Source: CAZSIA01 sp045126355 (lineage in GTDB: Bacteria > Bacillota_I > Bacilli_A > Acholeplasmatales > Anaeroplasmataceae). From it: 33,122 nucleotides of DNA. The stretch spans positions 1-33,122 of the forward strand of contig JBGVOE010000058.1 in assembly GCA_045126355.1 (NCBI GenBank). The letters are read 5' to 3'. The notes under the pieces were generated by a model. The model ran no database searches, was not told the DNA's origin, and saw only the letters and a list, made by a program, of their open reading frames with translations. This document shows, piece after piece, positions 7,287 to 16,738 of the stretch (position 1 is its first letter; each line of letters begins with the position of its first letter). Made by a program: the position numbers and the translations under genes.

Positions 7287-8825
7287 TTAACCTACGATTG
7301 TACTATTATTAAAGATAAATTCAAATGAATGAAGTTTTCCGTTACGTTCTACTGTCACAGTAGCTTTTGTTCCAACTGTAGCGTTTAGGCATGCATCTAA
7401 GATTACAAAATCACGAGTTGCTTCATAAGTTTTTCCACCAAATGTAATTGATCTGATTAAATCACCTGGCAATACTTTTTGAAATAGAGCACTTGTTGGA
7501 CTTACTTCCATTACTTTTATATCTTCATATAATCTTAAAGTTTGTGTTTCTTTATCAAAGATAGAATAACTATTATTAATAGTAATTGTAATACCTATTA
7601 AACATTTAGAAACAACACTTGGCTTACTACCATTATAATTTCTAATTAAATTTTCGGCTACATTTACGGCAATATTAGATGGAATAGCATATCCAATATT
7701 TACAACAGTTGAACTCATAATTTTAGCATTTACAATACCAATTAATTCACCGTGATTATTGAATAATCCTCCACCAGAGTTACCAGAGTTAACAGGCGTA
7801 TCAATCCTAATAACACGCATTCCTACTTCACCATCAGCATTTAATGTAACATTTTCAGTTGAAATAGGTTCCATATAGATATCTTCTGAATCAACACTTA
7901 CAATACCTTCAGTAACCGCAATTCCATCACCTTGAGGATTACCAATTGCAATTGCTGGTGTACCAGCCACTAATTTATTAGAATCAAATAAATCAACAGC
8001 CCTAATTTCCATATCTTTTAATCTAGAATCTTCAATATATAAAACAGCTATATCAAATGTTGCACTTCCACCAATAAATTTAGCACTAAATGCATTTACT
8101 AGATATTGATCTCCGATAAAGTTTACAAATATATTAGTGTGAGCTTTTTTAGTTTCTTCTGAATCATATACAACATGATAGTTAGTAATAATATAAGCTC
8201 CATTATCCCCAACTAGCTTATATACCACACCAGCACCACTTTTACCTGTTGCATTAGGATTAGGATTACCATCACTATCATATAAAGTATCATTAGTAGC
8301 TACAATTTTAACCGCAGAAAGTAATGCTTTAGAGATAATTTCTTGATTAGATGTATTTAAATTTACATGTAAATAATCTTGAACAAATTCTAAGAAAGAA
8401 CAATTAACCTCACCTAACTCGACTAATTTTTGATAAGTTTTAAAAAGATCAATTCCTTCTCCTTGTGGACCTGTCATACCCATTTGACCTTTTAGGCTAG
8501 CTAACCATTCTTCTAAAGTTCCTTCATAACCTTCTTCTACTGCTAAATCATATGCACTTTTGCCTTCAATATCCACATCAGAGAAATATTCTTTAACGAA
8601 ATCTAATAATTCTCCTTTATAGCCATTACTTATAGCTGCATTATAGATATCTAAAATATTAAGACTATCTCCATCTTTACCTTTTAGACTTTCTAACCAC
8701 TCGGCCTCAGTTCCAGTAAAACCATTTTCTACTGCTATATCATATGCACTTTTACCGACAGTCACACAACCAAAAAGACTAAATGCAATTAATAACATCC
8801 CTATAAAAATTAAAACTTTTTTCAA
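7287..8825 (-). CDS. Trypsin-like (HtrA/DegP-type) protease lipoprotein with N-terminal repeats
   Basis: This 512-residue protein has a lipoprotein signal ending in LFGC (Cys20), so it should be anchored outside the membrane. Residues 24-155 show an A-B-A-B repeat. The A units (24-53 and 88-117) share GKSAYD-AVE-G--GT--EWL-SLKG; the B units (54-85 and 125-155) are helical segments ending in DFVKEYF or EFVQDYL. A short Gly-x-x run lies at 113-124. The protease domain has the triad H217 (TNYHVV), D258 (FDIAVL) and S350 (GNSGGG). A PDZ-like region follows from about 410. The start is TTG, with GGGTGA seven bases before it and no ATG alternative. HtrA proteins degrade or chaperone misfolded exported proteins; its substrate is unknown. 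It has its own terminator. Confidence 0.88.
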   Translation of the reverse strand: MKKVLIFIGMLLIAFSLFGCVTVGKSAYDIAVENGFTGTEAEWLESLKGKDGDSLNILDIYNAAISNGYKGELLDFVKEYFSDVDIEGKSAYDLAVEEGYEGTLEEWLASLKGQMGMTGPQGEGIDLFKTYQKLVELGEVNCSFLEFVQDYLHVNLNTSNQEIISKALLSAVKIVATNDTLYDSDGNPNPNATGKSGAGVVYKLVGDNGAYIITNYHVVYDSEETKKAHTNIFVNFIGDQYLVNAFSAKFIGGSATFDIAVLYIEDSRLKDMEIRAVDLFDSNKLVAGTPAIAIGNPQGDGIAVTEGIVSVDSEDIYMEPISTENVTLNADGEVGMRVIRIDTPVNSGNSGGGLFNNHGELIGIVNAKIMSSTVVNIGYAIPSNIAVNVAENLIRNYNGSKPSVVSKCLIGITITINNSYSIFDKETQTLRLYEDIKVMEVSPTSALFQKVLPGDLIRSITFGGKTYEATRDFVILDACLNATVGTKATVTVERNGKLHSFEFIFNNSTIVG

Positions 8826-8858
8826 AATAAATCACCCTTTTAACAATTTAGTACAAAT

Positions 8859-8887
8859 ATAATACTATATATTCAATATATATACAA
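8859..8887 (-). promoter_or_regulatory. Candidate promoter of the HtrA-like gene
   Basis: On the minus strand, -35 TTGTAT (8882-8887) and -10 TATTAT (8859-8864) are 17 bases apart, 34 bases before the TTG start. The region is very AT-rich, so chance matches are likely. Confidence 0.35.
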
Positions 8888-8896
8888 ATTAAAGGC

Positions 8897-10366
8897 TTAT
8901 TTTGTTTGTTCAAAACCTAAATCTTGTAAGAATTGAATTGAATATTTAATATCTTTGAATACTGCAGTATTATCTAAGATTCTACTACATACACTTCCTA
9001 ATTCATCTTCGACTGCCTTATCTAAGTTTTCTAAACTATAATCACCATTACATAAAGCAACGATTTCATCATAAATCATATGGAAGTCTTTTAATTCTTC
9101 AGTTAATCCTTTACCTTCATGAATTAACATTTTAATTTGATTTAATTCGTTTTCTAATCTACCAGGTAGAATAAATAAACCTTGAGCTTCAATTAAACCA
9201 ATTGATTCTTTCTTAATAATATGGAATTCTGGATGAGCATGGAATACACCATCAGGATACTCTTCTGTAGTAATATTATTTCTTAAAATAATACTCATTT
9301 CATAACCACGAGCTGTTTTAACAACTGTTGGAGATACAGCACTATGAATTCCTTCTTCATCAATAGCGATAATTCCTTGTTCTAAGTCAGTATAGTTTAC
9401 CCATTTTTCTCTAATTTTTTCACTAATATTAGCAATTGTTTCTTTGTTGAATGAAACTACTCTAAATACAGTATTTGGCCAGTTAACAATTTCAACAATT
9501 GCATCAGGATAAGCGCTACTAGAAAATGTCATTTTTGCACCAGCTTTATGCATAGGTAGGATTTCTCCACCACCTTGATAATGGTCATGAGCTAATACAC
9601 TTCCACCAATTCTAGGTAAGGCTGCATTACTACCAATGAAATAATGTGGGAATTCATCAACGAAATCCATTAAACGATAAAAAGTACCATTATCTACATG
9701 CATTGGAGTATGTTCATAACTTACAGTAATACCATGTTGATAGAAATATCCATAAGGTGAGAATTGCCAGAACCATTTTTGACCAGCTAATGTCATATCA
9801 ACAGTTCTTAATGTTTTCTTATTACGATTTTTAAATCCTTCATTTTCATGGCAAATAGTACATTTTGGATAACCGCCAGCTACACTATTACCTAATTTAG
9901 CTTTTTTAGCATCTCTAAACTCTGGTTTAGCTTTATTAATAGTAATAACTAATCCATTGTTGTCAAAACGAATATTTTGATCTAATTTTGCTTTTTTAAC
10001 ATAATCATTATTTACACAATATTGATATAACCATTCAGTAGCTTTTTCACTTGATTCAGCTTTAATGCTATTAAATTTTTTATTAATTTGAGAAGGAAGT
10101 AATGATAAATAACCCATTACTTGGTCATTTAAATATTCTAAATCTCCTTCTTCAGCAAGGTTTAATTCTAAAACTAAAGAATCAAATTGATTTAAAAGTT
10201 CAGATAAAGATTCATTGCATTCAGTAACATTTGTACCAGCATAAGTATTAAAATCAAATAAAGCAAAAATGCTGTTTTTTACATAGTCTACATCATAGCT
10301 TTCTAAATCTAATTTCTCTTGTGCGTAAATAACTAATTTGTCAATAACTTCATATAATCTTTGCAT
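8897..10366 (-). CDS. galT: UDP-glucose--hexose-1-phosphate uridylyltransferase, class II
   Basis: This 489-residue protein has the size of the Firmicute class II GalT family; class I enzymes are about 350 residues. The signature HDHYQGG (about 260-266) holds the nucleotidylated His, and CTICHENEGFKNR lies at about residue 169. It exchanges UMP between UDP-glucose and galactose-1-phosphate in the Leloir pathway. The ATG at 10366 is preceded by AAAGGAG eight bases away. The in-frame ATG at 10387 lies upstream of that ribosome-binding site and is less likely. galK and galE are not in the window, so it is uncoupled from the rest of the Leloir genes. Neighbouring GH43 and MFS genes fit carbohydrate use, but a terminator separates it from them. 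Confidence 0.92.
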   Translation of the reverse strand: MQRLYEVIDKLVIYAQEKLDLESYDVDYVKNSIFALFDFNTYAGTNVTECNESLSELLNQFDSLVLELNLAEEGDLEYLNDQVMGYLSLLPSQINKKFNSIKAESSEKATEWLYQYCVNNDYVKKAKLDQNIRFDNNGLVITINKAKPEFRDAKKAKLGNSVAGGYPKCTICHENEGFKNRNKKTLRTVDMTLAGQKWFWQFSPYGYFYQHGITVSYEHTPMHVDNGTFYRLMDFVDEFPHYFIGSNAALPRIGGSVLAHDHYQGGGEILPMHKAGAKMTFSSSAYPDAIVEIVNWPNTVFRVVSFNKETIANISEKIREKWVNYTDLEQGIIAIDEEGIHSAVSPTVVKTARGYEMSIILRNNITTEEYPDGVFHAHPEFHIIKKESIGLIEAQGLFILPGRLENELNQIKMLIHEGKGLTEELKDFHMIYDEIVALCNGDYSLENLDKAVEDELGSVCSRILDNTAVFKDIKYSIQFLQDLGFEQTK

Positions 10367-10414
10367 AATTTTTCTCCTTTTATTCATAAAGTATTTAGTT
10401 TATCTAACATTTTT

Positions 10415-10423
10415 ATTATATCA
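10415..10423 (-). promoter_or_regulatory. Extended -10 promoter candidate of galT
   Basis: The minus strand reads TGA-TATAAT (10423-10415), an extended -10, giving a leader of about 40 bases before the galT ATG. No good -35 is seen at 17 bases, which is tolerated by extended -10 promoters. Confidence 0.5.
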
Positions 10424-10498
10424 CATAAGATATAATATTTTATATAACAATTTTTCAAAAAATGATTAATTACAATAAAATATCTAATAAAAATTAAA

Positions 10499-10551
10499 AA
10501 CTCCTTTCAATTTATAAGAAAGTTTTTACGCTTTTTTTAATGAAAGGAGTT
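10499..10551 (-). terminator. Long hairpin terminator after the GH43 gene
   Basis: A perfect 11-bp stem (10499-10509 with 10541-10551) closes a 31-base region that holds a second short stem. On the minus strand it is followed by TTTTTAATTTTTA. It begins seven bases after the GH43 stop. The large loop is atypical for a terminator. Confidence 0.65.
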
Positions 10552-10557
10552 ATTATA

Positions 10558-11469
10558 TTATTTAATTATAATTTCATCACCATCAAAAATTAATTCTCCA
10601 ACCCATGTATCAACTGTGTTCCACATAATAGTTTCACAACTAACATCCCAACCATGGAAGAATACTAATTTTTTACCATTATCATCAATGATAGAGCAGT
10701 GACCAGCACCTTTAACAATATCATTACAAGATAATACTGGTTTGTCAAATTTATACCAATTATTTGCATCTAATGGATCGTTTCCTGTTAATTTTAAGAA
10801 TGCAATACAGTATCCAACATCCCAAGAACCAGAACCAGAGTATGCTAAATATAATTCGTTATTGTGACAGAAAGCAAAAGGTCCTTCATTAATAAATGGA
10901 GCTCCTTCTTCATCTTCAGGAGTACAAGCAATTTTTTCCCAATCATATGTAGGAGTTGAAATCATTACTCTTTCGCTTGAAATAGTAAAAGGATCACTCA
11001 TCTTAGCAACATAAATATTTTGTCTTACATTGCGTTCTCCTTCCCATCCACTCCAGAAATATAGTAACTCTCCGTTATATTCAATTAAATTACCATCAAT
11101 AGCCCATTTATTAGTGCTATCAGTAAGCATTCCATGAACATGATATGTATCCATAGGATTATTTGAATTATTTTCTAATACATACATACGGTGATGATAA
11201 TTATCACCATCATCACAAGCAACATAAATATAACATTTTCCATTCAAAATATGTAATTCAGGTGCCCATAATTCCTTAGAATATTCTTCTTTATCAGGAG
11301 TCCAAACAACTTTAGGAGTGGCACTTTCTAAACCTTCAATTGTTTCTGAACAAACCATTGATAATACTAAGCAGTCATGTGTAAAAATTTGATAATACAT
11401 CCCGTTATGTTTAATAATAAAAGGATCTCTCGTTTTTGAATCATGTGTTGATCTTATAATTTTCTTCAT
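10558..11469 (-). CDS. Glycoside hydrolase family 43-type protein
   Basis: This 303-residue five-bladed beta-propeller candidate has no signal peptide, so it should act in the cytoplasm on imported oligosaccharides. The three GH43 acidic residues are visible: D15 (RDPF, general base), D125 (AIDGN, pKa modulator) and E195 (NEGPF, general acid). WAPELH (68-73) and GAGHCS are also family-like. GH43 enzymes are mostly arabinofuranosidases, xylosidases or arabinanases; the exact substrate cannot be told. At about 300 residues it is a single catalytic domain without accessory domains. GAGGT lies six bases before the ATG. It lies 70 bases downstream of an MFS transporter gene on the same strand and is probably linked to it functionally. 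Confidence 0.82.
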   Translation of the reverse strand: MKKIIRSTHDSKTRDPFIIKHNGMYYQIFTHDCLVLSMVCSETIEGLESATPKVVWTPDKEEYSKELWAPELHILNGKCYIYVACDDGDNYHHRMYVLENNSNNPMDTYHVHGMLTDSTNKWAIDGNLIEYNGELLYFWSGWEGERNVRQNIYVAKMSDPFTISSERVMISTPTYDWEKIACTPEDEEGAPFINEGPFAFCHNNELYLAYSGSGSWDVGYCIAFLKLTGNDPLDANNWYKFDKPVLSCNDIVKGAGHCSIIDDNGKKLVFFHGWDVSCETIMWNTVDTWVGELIFDGDEIIIK

Positions 11470-11500
11470 AATATACCTCGAATATTTATTTTATTTTTTA

Positions 11501-11523
11501 TAAAAAATGCAAAATAACTGCAT
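11501..11523 (-). terminator. Weak hairpin plus T-run after the MFS gene
   Basis: On the minus strand, ATGCA/TGCAT (11519-11523 with 11507-11511) with a 7-base loop is followed by six T. The stem is only five base pairs, so partial read-through into the GH43 gene is expected if it works at all. Confidence 0.3.
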
Positions 11524-11539
11524 AAATTATTAAATCAAT

Positions 11540-12760
11540 CTAATTATAACATTTCTTTCTCTTAAATGAAATAAATATAATTCCAATAATAGTAATAACG
11601 ATTAAAACAATTAAAAGCGTTGTAAAGACACTACTCCAACCAAAGAAATCAGCAATCTTACCTAATCCATAAGCACTTAGTGTACTTCCTAAATAACAGA
11701 AACCATTTAAAATACCAGCTAATTTTCCTGAGTTAATTTTATATTTCATCTCTAAGGGAACCATACTAGTAATAATATTATTAACACCTGCCATTAAGCA
11801 TGAAGTTAATCCAAAACATATAATTGTAACTGGTACTGCATCCAACTTTATAAAGATAATAACTATAACTAATAAAATAATTGCTGATGCATAAAGTAAT
11901 GTACTTAATCCAATAAAATCTTTAATTTTTTTATGTAAATTAACTGCTAAAGCAGTTCCAAAAATTGCTAAAATTGGCAAACATAAAGTAAGTAAGATTG
12001 ATAACCAACTTGGTGTATCATATAATGAATCTAAAATATCAGGAGTCCAAACAGTAAGTCCATCTTTAACTAAGTTATTAGCTACAGCAAAAATTGCTAA
12101 TACAACAACTAACATTCCTAAACTACTTATCTTATCTTTATTGGTAGTAGAATTAGCTTCCTCCTTAATTCTTACTTCTTCTTTTAAAGGAATTACTAAA
12201 CGATTATAATTAAAAATCCAAATAGCTGAAACTATTAAAAGAATTATTGAGGCAACATAAAATGTAAACTTATAATTTAATGTCGCTACAAATAAAGCAC
12301 TTAAACTATAAACAATAAATGTTCCTATAGCCACCGTAGTTCCCATTGTGACAATAGCTTTACCTATTTTTTCTTTCGAAATAGTTTCAGAAAGTAATTT
12401 AATCAAGGATGTCCATAAAAAGGACATTGATACTCCATTTAATAACCAGATAAATTTAAATAATTCAACATTTTTACTGATTACAAGTAAAAAGTTTAAA
12501 ATACTTGATGAAATCAAACTCGAAAATATAACTATCTTAGTATTATACTTCTTACATAAAAAGCCATTGACAACTTGTCCTATGCCATAAGCAAAAAAGA
12601 AAAATGTTGTAACTAAACCTGTTTGACCATATGTTAAGTTAAATTCATTGCCGATTTGGTTAATATTTGAATTGTAACTAAGTCTACCTATGTATGAACA
12701 TGTATAAACTAACCAACATAATAATATAAGTTGATTTTCTAATTTCTTTTTATTTTTCAT
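11540..12760 (-). CDS. MFS transporter, OPA (GlpT/UhpT)-like
   Basis: This 406-residue integral membrane protein is about the length of a 12-helix MFS carrier. The first helix region reads SYIGRLSYNSNINQIGNEF, followed by a motif like FFFFAYGIGQVVNGFL. Both resemble the organophosphate:phosphate antiporter family (GlpT, UhpT, PgtP). A charged central loop at about 190-215 separates the two six-helix halves. The substrate is inferred only from context: the GH43 gene downstream points to a sugar or sugar derivative. The ribosome-binding site is weak (only GTGG about ten bases before the ATG). A TTGTGT/TATTAT promoter-like pair occurs upstream but in very AT-rich sequence. Confidence 0.72.
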   Translation of the reverse strand: MKNKKKLENQLILLCWLVYTCSYIGRLSYNSNINQIGNEFNLTYGQTGLVTTFFFFAYGIGQVVNGFLCKKYNTKIVIFSSLISSSILNFLLVISKNVELFKFIWLLNGVSMSFLWTSLIKLLSETISKEKIGKAIVTMGTTVAIGTFIVYSLSALFVATLNYKFTFYVASIILLIVSAIWIFNYNRLVIPLKEEVRIKEEANSTTNKDKISSLGMLVVVLAIFAVANNLVKDGLTVWTPDILDSLYDTPSWLSILLTLCLPILAIFGTALAVNLHKKIKDFIGLSTLLYASAIILLVIVIIFIKLDAVPVTIICFGLTSCLMAGVNNIITSMVPLEMKYKINSGKLAGILNGFCYLGSTLSAYGLGKIADFFGWSSVFTTLLIVLIVITIIGIIFISFKRKKCYN

Positions 12761-12847
12761 ACTTTTATACCACTTTTTAAAATAATAATATATTTATATA
12801 TTAACACAAAAATAATTAAATAAAACAAAATTTCTTTAGAAAAAAAT

Positions 12848-12878
12848 AAAACCGATAATTTTAACGATTATCGGTTTT
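12848..12878. terminator. Bidirectional terminator downstream of the tRNA gene
   Basis: The 12-bp stem AAAACCGATAAT/ATTATCGGTTTT (12848-12859 with 12867-12878) has a 7-base loop and T-rich flanks on both strands. On the minus strand it ends the tRNA-Arg transcript about 35 bases after the CCA. Confidence 0.85.
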
Positions 12879-12912
12879 TATTTTGACTGCTGTTAGCAAT
12901 TATTAATAATAG

Positions 12913-12989
<77 letters not shown>

Positions 12990-13010
12990 AAGTTTGCCAC
13001 AGCAATACAT

Positions 13011-13039
13011 ATTATACATTAGGTTTTATTGTTTGTAAA
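13011..13039 (-). promoter_or_regulatory. Promoter of tRNA-Arg
   Basis: On the minus strand, -35 TTTACA (13034-13039) and -10 TATAAT (13011-13016) are separated by exactly 17 bases, about 22 bases before the mature tRNA 5' end. A TTTGTAAA/TTTACAAA palindrome (13032-13053) covers the -35 and the trmK stop. Confidence 0.75.
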
Positions 13040-13046
13040 GTTAAAT

Positions 13047-13718
13047 TTACAAATTATTTCCTAAAATTTGTTTTATTTCATTAATTTTTTCTAATAATTT
13101 TTCTTTTGCAGTCAAATCTAAGACATGATTTAGTTCTTTTTCATATAAATGGAGTTTATTTTTATACATCATAATAAATTCTATAGAAATATTTTCTAAT
13201 AGTTTAGGTCCATATTTTAACTGTATTTCAGAATAAAGGGGAGCTTGTCCAGCGTAATTTGCAACAATAATTTGATAATATTTATAATCATGGATAACTT
13301 CTTCCATAACAATATTAAAATTATTATCTACTAAAAACTTTCTAACTTCATATAAATCAGAATTAGGACATAATATTAGTCTTTTAGCACTTTTAGCACG
13401 CTCTAATCCCTTTTCTAAAATTTCTTTTAATAACATTCCGCCAATACCACAAATCGTTATGACTTCATAATCTTTTGTTAAAGGTTCCAAACCATTACCT
13501 AATTTAGTAGAAATAATGGTACTTAGATTTTTACTTTCAAGATTTTTAACTGCGCTAGCTAAAGGCATTGGATTAATATCTGTAAGTAATACTTCTTTTA
13601 AATTATACTCTTCTACTGCATAAATACCTAAATAGCCATGATCACAAGCAATATCAGCTAGACTGTCATATCCTTCTATGTATTTAGCAATAGCTTTTAG
13701 TCTTTTTGAAATAGCCAT
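13047..13718 (-). CDS. trmK: tRNA (adenine(22)-N1)-methyltransferase TrmK
   Basis: This 223-residue SAM-dependent methyltransferase makes m1A22 in tRNAs. The SAM-binding motif DIACDHGYLGI lies at about 22-32, followed by DINPMPLASA, and CGIGG as the second Rossmann signature. The C-terminal third is helical, as in the family. The start codon overlaps the rpoD stop as TAATG, implying translational coupling. Its position directly after rpoD is the standard Firmicute arrangement. It is last in the glyS-dnaG-rpoD-trmK operon. No clear terminator follows before the tRNA-Arg promoter, so read-through into the tRNA gene is possible. Confidence 0.9.
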   Translation of the reverse strand: MAISKRLKAIAKYIEGYDSLADIACDHGYLGIYAVEEYNLKEVLLTDINPMPLASAVKNLESKNLSTIISTKLGNGLEPLTKDYEVITICGIGGMLLKEILEKGLERAKSAKRLILCPNSDLYEVRKFLVDNNFNIVMEEVIHDYKYYQIIVANYAGQAPLYSEIQLKYGPKLLENISIEFIMMYKNKLHLYEKELNHVLDLTAKEKLLEKINEIKQILGNNL

Positions 13719-14917
13719 TAGTGTTTATTCATGAAGTCACGTAATTTACGGCTACGTGAAGGATGTTTTAATTTACGTAATGCTTTAGCTTCAATTTGTC
13801 TAATACGTTCACGAGTAACGCCAAATTCTCTACCAACTTCTTCTAAAGTTCTTTGACGACCATCAAGAAGACCAAAACGCATTCTTAATACTTTTTCTTC
13901 ACGATCAGTTAAACCTTGTAATACTTCATTTAATTCTTTCTTTAACATTTCTTGAGCTGTATATTCATATGGGTCAAGTGCAGTTGGGTCTGAAATGAAA
14001 TCACCTAAAGATGAATCTTCTTCTTCACCAACAGGAGCTTCTAATGAAATAGGTTCTTGAGCAATCTTTTGGATTTGTTGAACTTTTTCTACTGGAATAC
14101 CCATTCTATCAGCAACTTCTTCTGGAGATGGTTCACGTGATAATTCTTGAACTAATTGACGTTGAACACGAACTAATTTATTAATTGTTTCAACCATATG
14201 AACAGGAATACGAATAGTTCTAGCTTGGTCAGCTACAGCTCTTGTAATTGCTTGACGGATCCACCATGTAGCATAAGTTGAGAATTTAAATCCACGATTA
14301 GAATCGAATTTTTCAACAGCTTTCATTAATCCCATGTTACCTTCTTGAATTAAGTCTAAGAATTGTAATCCACGACCAACATATTTTTTAGCGATACTAA
14401 CTACTAAACGTAAGTTAGCTTCTACTAATTTGTTTTTAGCAACTTCACCTTTACGTACTAATTCACGAAGTTTTTCTAAATCTGATTCAGGAATTTCATA
14501 TCCTTCTTCTTCAATTGAAGCAAGTTGTTCTTGAGCAATATTTCCATCAGTAATAACGTTAGCTAATCTAGTTTCTTCATCGAATGTAAGTAATTGAATT
14601 TTACCAATTTCTTTTAAATACATTCTAACTGGATCATCATATTTAATAGTTGATGGTAAGATATCGAAATTTTCAATATCAATTTCTTCTTCAATTATAT
14701 CATCATGAGGAATATCTATATTTTCTTCATCTTCAGGAAAATCAACTTCTAAATCCACTGGAGAAAGAACTTCAATACCTTTATGTTCTAATTCTAAAAT
14801 TACAGTACGATATTCTTCAGAATCTTTTTCGAAATAACGTGTAACGTCTTCTACTTTTAATGTTTTTGTTTCTTTTCCTAAACTAATAAGTAAGTCTAAT
14901 TTTTGATTGAAATTCAT
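13718..14917 (-). CDS. rpoD: RNA polymerase primary sigma factor (SigA)
   Basis: This 399-residue sigma-70 factor has a short region 1.1-like N-terminus (1-55) and an acidic linker (56-88). Region 1.2 is DPVRMYLKEIG (95-105). Regions 2.1-2.4 run through about 160-235, including YATWWIRQAITRA, which binds the -10. Region 3 starts near 240. Region 4 (335-399) has the helix-turn-helix TLEEVGREFGVTRERIRQIE. The preserved core fits the TTGACA/TATAAT and extended -10 promoters seen in this window. AGAGG lies 12 bases before the ATG, a slightly long spacing. It follows dnaG by 15 bases, the classic macromolecular-synthesis operon order. Confidence 0.97.
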   Translation of the reverse strand: MNFNQKLDLLISLGKETKTLKVEDVTRYFEKDSEEYRTVILELEHKGIEVLSPVDLEVDFPEDEENIDIPHDDIIEEEIDIENFDILPSTIKYDDPVRMYLKEIGKIQLLTFDEETRLANVITDGNIAQEQLASIEEEGYEIPESDLEKLRELVRKGEVAKNKLVEANLRLVVSIAKKYVGRGLQFLDLIQEGNMGLMKAVEKFDSNRGFKFSTYATWWIRQAITRAVADQARTIRIPVHMVETINKLVRVQRQLVQELSREPSPEEVADRMGIPVEKVQQIQKIAQEPISLEAPVGEEEDSSLGDFISDPTALDPYEYTAQEMLKKELNEVLQGLTDREEKVLRMRFGLLDGRQRTLEEVGREFGVTRERIRQIEAKALRKLKHPSRSRKLRDFMNKH

Positions 14918-14932
14918 AATATAAAAATACCT

Positions 14933-16702
14933 CTACTTTCCTTTTTTATTGTTAATTCTGGCAAATCTTAATTTCTCATCTAAAGTCATTAATGTTTCTG
15001 GTGTACCTTCTAGTGTTTCTACAACATATTCTTGAAGCTTCATGTTGTATTTAACAGTATTAAATCTTTCAATACAATCATTTAACATCTTATCACGTTT
15101 ATCAGCATCATAAGAAATTAATTCATTGACACCTTTCATAACTTCATAGATAAAATTATTTTTTGTCATATCATAACAGTATTTGTAAATCTCGTTATGT
15201 TCATTATTTAAACTATTATAAAAATATACGATAGCTTGATAAGTTCTAAGTATAACTTCATTTTCAATATAATTAGAAATATCACCAATTTCATTTTTAA
15301 AATAATCTAAGAAATTTTTATTATAAGCAATGAAATAAATGAACCATTTTTCATGTGCTTTCATTTCTTTTGAAATTTTAGGTGTTTCTTCTAAAACTTC
15401 GACATTTTTTTGCCCACTACCTTGTTTAAAATAGATATTGTAATCATTATAGATCGCATCATATGATACTTTTAAATCTATCGCTAATTGATGTAAATAC
15501 TTTTCAACAAGTAAAGCTGAGCCACTTTTAAATAATAAATTAAACACAGTCTTCTTAACTTCTTCATAATCATATGCGACATTTAGATTTCTATTAAGAA
15601 ATGCATTTGAATATAAATAACCATAAACATCTTTTTGATTAGACTCAATAAATTCAAGAAAACTATCTTTACCTCTAGATTTTAGATATTCATCAGGGTC
15701 CATTCCATTTGGCAATGTAATTGAATTAACAGTTAATCCTTTCAAAAGATTAAATGCTTTTCCAGTGGCTTTAATACCAGCACTATCTCCATCATAACAA
15801 ATCAAAACATTGTTTGAATACTTTTTAATAAGTGAGGCTTGTTGTTCTGTAAGAGCAGTACCTAAAGAACATACAACTTCCTTAATTCCAGCATTAGATA
15901 GTGAAATAACGTCCATTTGACCTTCACATAAGATAACTCTTCCCATTTTTCTTATATGAGGAATTGCGTTATTAAGGTTATAAAGCATTTCACCTTTTTT
16001 ATAAATTACTGTCTCTTGGGTATTAACATATTTACCACCTGATGTATCACCATCAAAAACTCTACCAGAAAAACCTAAGACATGTCCAGCCTCATCGATA
16101 ATCGGAAACATTATTCGATTGAAAAACATATCATAGTAATCATTTTCTTTTCTAGTTATTAAACCAATGTCATGTGCATCAGTTAAAGAGTAACCTTTAT
16201 CAGATAAAACTTTTGTCAATGTCGTGTAATTTTTAGGAGCAAGTCCAATACCAAACATCTTTATCGTTTCCAAATCAAGTCCTCTTTTATTCAAATATTC
16301 TAAAGCTTCTTTTCCTGATTGAGAATTATGTAGGAAATGTTCGTAGAATTTTTGTGCAACTTGGTTTATTTCGTAATATTTAGAGTTTTCATCTACATGC
16401 TTGACAGTTTTTGTTCTTTCTAACTGTACGCCAACTCTATCAGCAAGTAAAAAGCACGCTTCTTCAAAAGAAACGTTTTTTATTTTCCTTAAAAAATTGA
16501 TCGGATTCCCACCTTCACCACAGCTCATACACTTAGCTATTTTTTTAGATGGAGATACGCTAAATGATGGTGTTTGATCGGCGTGAAATGGACATAAACC
16601 AAAATAGTTTTTACCACGTTTTTGTAAAGTAACAAATTCACTAACTAAACCAACCATGTCGGTTTTGTCAATTATCTCGTTAATCTTTTCTTCACTTATC
16701 AT
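14933..16702 (-). CDS. dnaG: DNA primase
   Basis: This 589-residue primase makes RNA primers at the replication fork. The N-terminal zinc-binding domain has C37, H40, C58 and C61 in CPFH...CMSC. The TOPRIM core shows VILCEGQMDV (catalytic Glu) and VLICYDGDSAG (acidic DxD-type metal site). The C-terminal third is a divergent helicase-binding domain. The ATG at 16702 is chosen over a TTG one codon earlier; GGTGATG is just upstream. It lies between glyS and rpoD on the same strand with short gaps. Confidence 0.95.
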   Translation of the reverse strand: MISEEKINEIIDKTDMVGLVSEFVTLQKRGKNYFGLCPFHADQTPSFSVSPSKKIAKCMSCGEGGNPINFLRKIKNVSFEEACFLLADRVGVQLERTKTVKHVDENSKYYEINQVAQKFYEHFLHNSQSGKEALEYLNKRGLDLETIKMFGIGLAPKNYTTLTKVLSDKGYSLTDAHDIGLITRKENDYYDMFFNRIMFPIIDEAGHVLGFSGRVFDGDTSGGKYVNTQETVIYKKGEMLYNLNNAIPHIRKMGRVILCEGQMDVISLSNAGIKEVVCSLGTALTEQQASLIKKYSNNVLICYDGDSAGIKATGKAFNLLKGLTVNSITLPNGMDPDEYLKSRGKDSFLEFIESNQKDVYGYLYSNAFLNRNLNVAYDYEEVKKTVFNLLFKSGSALLVEKYLHQLAIDLKVSYDAIYNDYNIYFKQGSGQKNVEVLEETPKISKEMKAHEKWFIYFIAYNKNFLDYFKNEIGDISNYIENEVILRTYQAIVYFYNSLNNEHNEIYKYCYDMTKNNFIYEVMKGVNELISYDADKRDKMLNDCIERFNTVKYNMKLQEYVVETLEGTPETLMTLDEKLRFARINNKKGK

Positions 16703-16738
16703 CAAACATCACCACCCCTACGACAATTATTTAATAAA

